From contig NZ_JACVFB010000003.1 in the NCBI RefSeq assembly GCF_014529945.1, positions 1,357,366 through 1,421,365 on the forward strand: a DNA stretch of 64,000 nucleotides, written 5' to 3'. The notes beneath the pieces are model-generated. The model was not told the DNA's origin and made no database searches. It was given only the letters and a program-made list of their open reading frames with translations. Positions 59,260-64,000 of this stretch are shown piece after piece (position 1 is the stretch's first letter; every line of letters begins with the position of its first letter). The stretch comes from Chitinophaga varians. GTDB lineage: Bacteria > Bacteroidota > Bacteroidia > Chitinophagales > Chitinophagaceae. Position numbers and translations under genes: made by a program.

Positions 59260-61812
59260 ATGTACAAACCACGCCACCTGAAACTGATGCTCGCAGCGGC
59301 CGGTATCGCCTGCCTTAGCACATCCGTTTCTACCCCCGCTGCTGCCCAGCGGAAAAAGAAAAACGCCACACCGCCAACAACGACCGCCCCGGCTAAAGAC
59401 ACCACCGCTAAACCTCCCATGATCAAACCGGGCCCTAAACCCGCTGTCAAACCCTTCGCGGAAGTGATCAACGATAAAGCCACTGCAGATTCCGGACTGT
59501 TCAATGTATACAAACAGGATGACCGCTACTTCTTTGAAATAGCAGACTCCCTCCTCGGAAGAGATGTACTCGTCGTCAACAGGATCTCTAAATCCGCCGC
59601 CGGCCTGCGCGCCCAAATGATGGGCTTCTCCGGGGACATCATCGGCGAAAACGTCATCCGCTTCGAAAAAGGCCCCAACAACCGCATCTTCCTTAAAAAT
59701 ATCTCCTATTCGGAAGTATCGAAAGACTCTACACAGCCCATGTTCACCGCTGTGATGAACTCCAACCTCCAGCCTATCGTAGCCGCCTTCGATGTCAAAG
59801 CATTCTCTAAATCAGGCCGCGGCAGCATCATCGACCTCACCGAATACATCGCCGGTGATAACGATGTGCTCTTCTTCGACGGCACCATCAAAAGCATGCT
59901 GAAACTCGGCGGCGCACAGCCGGATAAATCCTACATCTCCGATGTAAGATCCTATCCCATGAACACCGAAATAAAAACAGTTAAAACATACTCCCGCATG
60001 GGCGGCCCTTCTATGCCTGGCGCCCCGCCGGCACCAGGCGGCTTCGCTACCGTTGAGCTCAACAGCTCCATGGTACTGCTCCCCGCTGTTCCCATGAAAC
60101 CACGCTACTTCGATCCCCGCGTAGGCTTCTTCACGACCGGTGTCACCGACTTCGACGCCGACCCGCAAGGCGTGAAAAGACTCCAGATGATCACCCGCTG
60201 GCGCCTCGAACCCAAACCGGAAGACATGGAGAAATATAAACGCGGCGAACTCGTGGAACCACAGAAACCTATCGTGTTCTATATTGATCCGGCTACCCCT
60301 GCCAAATGGCGCAAATATCTTATCATGGGTGTCAATGACTGGCAGTCTGCCTTCGAAGAAGCAGGCTTCAAAAATGCCATCATCGCTAAAATGGCCCCCA
60401 CTAAAGCAGAAGATTCTACCTGGTCCATCGAAGATGCCCGCTTCTCTGCTATCGTATACAAACCGTCTGAAGTGCCCAACGCCAGCGGCCCTCATATACA
60501 TGACCCTCGCTCCGGTGAAATCCTGGAAAGCCATATCAACTGGTACCACAACGTCATGCGCCTGCTCCGTAACTGGTACTTTGTACAGGCCTCTCCGAAC
60601 GATCCGCGCGCACGCAACATGCAATTCAGCGATGAACTTATGGGCGATCTCATCCGATTCGTTTCTTCCCATGAAGTAGGACATACCCTCGGTCTTCGCC
60701 ATAACTTCGGCTCCAGCTCTACTTATCCAGTGGAAAAACTGCGCGATAAAGAATGGGTGAAAAAGAACGGCCACGCTGCCTCTATCATGGACTACGCCCG
60801 CTTCAACTATGTGGCGCAACCAGGTGATGGCATCTCCGGGGCCGACCTCTACCCACGTATCAATTTCTATGATAAATGGGCTATACAATGGGGATATCAA
60901 CTGCTCTCCGACGCTAAAACACCGGAAGCAGAAACACCTATCCTCAACAAAATGACGGTGGAAAAACTGAAGGATAAAAAATATTGGTTCGGTACCGAAT
61001 CCAATCCTAACGATCCCCGTTCCCAGAACGAAGACCTCGGCGACAATGCCATGAAAGCCAGTGCCTACGGTATCAAAAACCTGCAGCGCATCATGCCTAA
61101 CCTCCTCGCCTGGACACGCGTAAACAACGAAGGATACACCAACCTCTCTGAACTGTATAAAGAAGTAGTATCACAGTTTGGCCGCTACATGGGCCACGTT
61201 ACCAAAAACGTAGGTGGTATCTACGAAACGCCGAAGACAGTAGAACAGGAAGGCGCTGTATACGAATACGTTCCGAAAGCTATCCAGAAAGAAGCGATCC
61301 AGTTCCTCTCCCAGCAACTGTTCACCACCCCTAAATGGCTGGTTAACCAGGACCTGCTGAGCCGCATCGGCGGAGACGGCACAGCGCTGGTAATGTCCAC
61401 ACAGGTACCAGTACTCGGCAGACTGCTCTCTGTTAATACACTCAATAAACTGAGCGCTGGCGAAGCTGCCCTCGGCGCCGCTGCCTACCAGCCGCTGGAG
61501 ATGCTCAACGATCTGAAAAAAGCCATCTTCACAGAAGCATATGCTCACCAGCCGGTAGATAACTACCGCCGCAATCTGCAACGTACTTACGTTGACAACC
61601 TGACCGGTATGCTGGCACCTGCTGCACCAAGCCCCATGCCTGGTTTCAGCGCCCCTGACGCGTCCCGCTCAGATGCTGCCGGCATTGCCCGTGCACAACT
61701 CTCTTCACTGAGAACTGAACTGCGCGCAGCGGCGGCCACAGGTGATGTGATGACCCGCAATCACTATCAGGACCTCATCGCCCGTATTTCTAAAGCACTG
61801 GATCCTAAATAA
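59260..61812 (+). CDS. Secreted zinc-dependent metalloprotease (DUF5117/DUF5118 type), second copy
   Basis: The 850-residue protein has a signal peptide (about 1-29, ending PAAAQ) followed by a basic Lys/Pro/Thr-rich linker. The zinc motif HEVGHTLGLRH is at residues 471-481, with SIMDYARFNYVAQPGD behind it. It shares blocks with the copy at 17504-20119 along its length (QRLEPKPEDMEKYKRGELVEPQ-like run, IDPATPAKWR, SGEILES). Unlike that copy it stands alone with no SusC/SusD partner. ATG 59260 is chosen because the signal peptide starts there. A terminator follows at 61842. Confidence 0.92.
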   Translation: MYKPRHLKLMLAAAGIACLSTSVSTPAAAQRKKKNATPPTTTAPAKDTTAKPPMIKPGPKPAVKPFAEVINDKATADSGLFNVYKQDDRYFFEIADSLLGRDVLVVNRISKSAAGLRAQMMGFSGDIIGENVIRFEKGPNNRIFLKNISYSEVSKDSTQPMFTAVMNSNLQPIVAAFDVKAFSKSGRGSIIDLTEYIAGDNDVLFFDGTIKSMLKLGGAQPDKSYISDVRSYPMNTEIKTVKTYSRMGGPSMPGAPPAPGGFATVELNSSMVLLPAVPMKPRYFDPRVGFFTTGVTDFDADPQGVKRLQMITRWRLEPKPEDMEKYKRGELVEPQKPIVFYIDPATPAKWRKYLIMGVNDWQSAFEEAGFKNAIIAKMAPTKAEDSTWSIEDARFSAIVYKPSEVPNASGPHIHDPRSGEILESHINWYHNVMRLLRNWYFVQASPNDPRARNMQFSDELMGDLIRFVSSHEVGHTLGLRHNFGSSSTYPVEKLRDKEWVKKNGHAASIMDYARFNYVAQPGDGISGADLYPRINFYDKWAIQWGYQLLSDAKTPEAETPILNKMTVEKLKDKKYWFGTESNPNDPRSQNEDLGDNAMKASAYGIKNLQRIMPNLLAWTRVNNEGYTNLSELYKEVVSQFGRYMGHVTKNVGGIYETPKTVEQEGAVYEYVPKAIQKEAIQFLSQQLFTTPKWLVNQDLLSRIGGDGTALVMSTQVPVLGRLLSVNTLNKLSAGEAALGAAAYQPLEMLNDLKKAIFTEAYAHQPVDNYRRNLQRTYVDNLTGMLAPAAPSPMPGFSAPDASRSDAAGIARAQLSSLRTELRAAAATGDVMTRNHYQDLIARISKALDPK

Positions 61813-61841
61813 CGGATAAGTATATACGAAAATTTATCAGG

Positions 61842-61872
61842 TCCCCTTCCGTCTTCCGGAAGGGGATTTTTC
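61842..61872 (+). terminator. Rho-independent terminator after the second metalloprotease
   Basis: TCCCCTTCC pairs with GGAAGGGGA across a 7-nt loop and is followed by five T. It lies 30 bp past the stop at 61812. Confidence 0.85.
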
Positions 61873-61958
61873 ATTTTGTTTCCCCCGGATACCTGTTTAC
61901 ATTATTGCGGAAATTTGCTTAATATAGCTTTACCTTTAATGTAAATACAGCCTCAAAA

Positions 61959-62993
61959 GTGAAAGAACGTACTAATAAAATAACGATATACGACATTGCC
62001 CAAAAACTGAATTTATCCGCTTCCACGGTATCACGTGCATTGCAGAACAATCCGCTGATCAATGAGGAAACCCGGGAAAAAATTCAGGCGACGGCCATGG
62101 ATATGGGCTATGTGCCCAACTGGATCGCCTCCAGCCTGCGTAAAAAACGTTCCAATATTATAGGGCTGATCGTGCCCCGTACGTCCATGTACTTCCAAAG
62201 TACCGCCATCAGCGGTATTCAGCACGAAGCACATAAATACGGCTTTAGCATCGTGATCGGACAATCCGATGAAACCGTGGCCATGGAGAAAGAACTGGCG
62301 CATACCTTCTACTCCCTCAGGGTAGACGGCCTGCTGGCAGTAGCTTCCATGTTCACCACCAACTTCGACCACTTCAGTCCTTTTATAAAAAACAACATTC
62401 CTCTTGTATTTTACGATCGCGTACCGGTAGACTTTCCAGGCTACAGCATCACCGGAGATGACTTTAAAGGCGGCTTCCTGGCTACAGAACACCTGATCAA
62501 ACAGGGCTGTAAGAGGATTGCGCACTTCTCCGGCCAGCTCTCCTGTAATCTTTACCAGCAAAGGCTTTCAGGATACAAAGAAGCCCTCGCCAAATACAAC
62601 ATCCCTTATGATGAACAACTGGTCTACATCCATAACCTTACCATGGATGCTGCCGGTCAGGCCGCCAGGGAATTGTTTGATAAAGGCGATCTGCCCGACG
62701 GACTATTTACCGCCAACGACAGCTCCGCTGTTGCTTTTATTCAGGAGGCCAACAAACGGAACATTGCCATTCCTGCGCAAATAAAGGTGGTAGGATACTC
62801 TAATGACCTCTCTTCCCGTATTATCTCCCCTTCGCTCACTACCATCGAGCAATCGGGCTATAACATGGGACAAAAGGCGGTAGAGACTATTGTGAAACTG
62901 ATCAACCATGAAGAAAACAGTAAGGTCACCAAAAACTTTGTTTTCCCGGTAGAACTTATCCAGCGGGAATCAACCATGCTGAAGAAACAATAA
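61959..62993 (+). CDS. LacI-family transcription regulator
   Basis: The 344-residue protein starts at GTG 61959 and has the N-terminal LacI helix-turn-helix (ITIYDIAQKLNLSASTVSRALQNNPLI, residues about 8-35) with the hinge helix (WIASSLRKKRSNIIGLIVP). A periplasmic-binding-like sensor domain follows, with YDRVPVDFPGYSITGDDFKGG, SGQLSCNLYQQRLSGYKEAL and GLFTANDSSAVAFIQEA. The effector, usually a sugar or nucleoside, is unknown, and no carbohydrate gene stands nearby. The next gene starts 35 bp later and may be part of its transcript. Confidence 0.9.
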   Translation: MKERTNKITIYDIAQKLNLSASTVSRALQNNPLINEETREKIQATAMDMGYVPNWIASSLRKKRSNIIGLIVPRTSMYFQSTAISGIQHEAHKYGFSIVIGQSDETVAMEKELAHTFYSLRVDGLLAVASMFTTNFDHFSPFIKNNIPLVFYDRVPVDFPGYSITGDDFKGGFLATEHLIKQGCKRIAHFSGQLSCNLYQQRLSGYKEALAKYNIPYDEQLVYIHNLTMDAAGQAARELFDKGDLPDGLFTANDSSAVAFIQEANKRNIAIPAQIKVVGYSNDLSSRIISPSLTTIEQSGYNMGQKAVETIVKLINHEENSKVTKNFVFPVELIQRESTMLKKQ

Positions 62994-63028
62994 TTTTAAC
63001 ATCAACCAGTGATATAACCTACAACTTT

Positions 63029-63859
63029 ATGAAACACCATTATCTCGCAGGCCTTGCCCTGTCAGGCATATTGGGCCTTACTTCCTGTGCCAGGCATATC
63101 TATTCTCCCAATGCAGCCAACGCGCCATTGCTGAAGGAGAAAAATGAATTCAAAGCAAGCATCTCTCCTTATAATCTGCAGGCTGCCTTCGCGGTCACCA
63201 ATCATATCGCGATCATGGCCAACGGGCAATATGTCTATAAGATTGCGACACCTGATAATGACAACAACAATACGGATAATGATCTCTTCACTAATCAGGC
63301 GCTTCGGGGAGGTGTGGTGGAAGGGGCTATTGGCTTTTTCCAGCCGCTGGACCCCAGGAAAAAAATGGTACTCGATGTCTATGCAGGCGGAGGAGCAGGT
63401 GGCTTCAGGACATTGGCGCCCTATAGTAATAATGAGCAGGGCCTCAACCGGGAAGATTACCGTTTAAGCAACCGTTTTGCCAAGTTCTTTATTCAACCCA
63501 GTATTGGCTTTGTACATCCTGTTGTGGAAGCCGCTTTCAGCAGCCGCTTTTCTTTTGTGAATTTCTATGACTCCTATATTGGTCCGAAAGCCTATGCAAA
63601 TGATGCTACGGCGAAAGCTGATTTTCTGAAGGTAGCGGCTAAACCTACTGCGTTTTATGAACCGGCTTTTACAGTCCGGGTGGGATATAAATATGTAAAA
63701 TTCCAGTCACAACTGCTGTTTTCAGTTCCGCTGAATGATAATCTGAGTAACTACGACAGAATGAATGATTATTTTCAGCAGGTAGTATTTACCATGGGAG
63801 CGTCCATCAATATTGCCCATTGGTATGATGATTTTAAAAAAGACAGAAAGCGGAGATAA
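63029..63859 (+). CDS. Outer-membrane lipoprotein with beta-barrel-like pattern
   Basis: The 276-residue protein has a lipoprotein signal (MKHHYLAGLALSGILGLTSC, Cys 20). Alternating hydrophobic strands follow (EFKASISPYNLQAAFAVTNHIAIMANGQYVYKI, MVLDVYAGGGAGGFRTL, KFFIQPSIGFVHPVVEAAFSSRFSFVNF, VRVGYKYVKFQSQLLFSVPL), typical of a small outer-membrane barrel. It has an Asn/Asp-rich loop (TPDNDNNNTDNDL). There is no family name I can give. It follows the LacI-type gene by 35 bp and may be regulated with it. Confidence 0.75.
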   Translation: MKHHYLAGLALSGILGLTSCARHIYSPNAANAPLLKEKNEFKASISPYNLQAAFAVTNHIAIMANGQYVYKIATPDNDNNNTDNDLFTNQALRGGVVEGAIGFFQPLDPRKKMVLDVYAGGGAGGFRTLAPYSNNEQGLNREDYRLSNRFAKFFIQPSIGFVHPVVEAAFSSRFSFVNFYDSYIGPKAYANDATAKADFLKVAAKPTAFYEPAFTVRVGYKYVKFQSQLLFSVPLNDNLSNYDRMNDYFQQVVFTMGASINIAHWYDDFKKDRKRR

Positions 63860-63891
63860 TCTTTTGATTTTACTTTAGGTAGATAGATGCT

Positions 63892-63927
63892 CACCGGAAA
63901 AGCAATTTTTCGGTGGGTTATTTTTTT
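63892..63927 (+). terminator. Terminator after the outer-membrane lipoprotein
   Basis: CACCGGAAAA pairs with TTTTTCGGTG across a GCAA loop with one G-U pair. A run of T follows (63920-63927). It lies 33 bp past the stop. Confidence 0.7.
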
Positions 63928-63966
63928 GGGGTGCTGCCATCATCGGGCAGGAAGATATAAAAACAA

Positions 63967-63998
63967 AAAAGCCCTGATGTATGAACATCAGGGCTTTT
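63967..63998. terminator. Bidirectional terminator at the right edge
   Basis: AAAAGCCCTGATG pairs perfectly with CATCAGGGCTTTT across a 6-nt loop, with A/T runs on both sides. It may end a gene that lies beyond the window on the other strand. Confidence 0.8.
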
Positions 63999-64000
63999 CC

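Noticed and set aside
59812..60900. 362-residue minus-strand frame
   Set aside because: It is antisense to the second metalloprotease across its catalytic centre and has no recognisable domain.

Overview
The window looks like chromosome from a Chitinophaga-like member of the Bacteroidota. The evidence is three SusC/SusD pairs, one of them under an ECF sigma/FecR switch, a TonB-ExbB-ExbD-ExbD cluster, two large secreted DUF5117/5118-type zinc metalloproteases, and several TAnnTTTG -7 promoter boxes. No rRNA, tRNA or CRISPR array was seen. Starts were chosen from domain starts, signal peptides and the position of -7 boxes, because Shine-Dalgarno sequences are weak in this group.

Layout, left half. 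Positions 1-171 hold the start of a secreted protein, probably an M48 peptidase. Positions 297-6373 hold two tandem paralogous leucine-rich-repeat proteins with an internal BRCT-like block. Positions 6491-12680 carry small housekeeping and stress genes: a Pr6Pr membrane protein, an EEP nuclease/phosphatase-fold protein, a DUF4262 protein, a Crp/Fnr-DoxX-DUF4188 group, a metallophosphoesterase, and an AraC regulator with a short-chain dehydrogenase. Positions 12756-20119 are a minus-strand operon of metalloprotease, SusC and SusD. A 1474-residue WGR/SUKH-like/TPR mosaic protein follows (21690-26114). Positions 26211-33920 run sigma factor, FecR, SusC, SusD and a nucleotide pyrophosphatase/phosphodiesterase, which reads as a regulated uptake locus with its own enzyme. 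A third SusC/SusD pair is at 34067-38973.

Layout, right half. Positions 39648-43712 hold small metabolic and exported proteins, including a lipoprotein with a zinc-peptidase HEAVH motif. Positions 45159-53917 are an 8.76-kb integrated element at the 3' end of mnmE. It carries a tyrosine integrase, two HTH/excisionase-like proteins, an SF3 (P4/D5-type) primase-helicase, a DUF6371 primase-like protein and small unknown genes, with no relaxase or virion gene. It also carries several unusual non-coding structures: a 9-bp iteron-like cluster, six perfectly phased 10-bp repeats beside the excisionase-like gene, and a strongly structured RNA with its own promoter box and terminator. A 158-bp direct repeat marks both ends, and a decayed third copy further left suggests an older element was inserted at the same site. 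The chromosome then continues with mnmE, tonB, exbD, exbD, exbB, a second metalloprotease, a LacI-type regulator and an outer-membrane lipoprotein.

The best candidate for something undescribed is the mnmE-linked element. It has the logic of a replicating satellite (integrase, directionality factor, primase-helicase, iterons, structured RNA) but no visible transfer gene, and it seems to sit in tandem with the remains of a relative.
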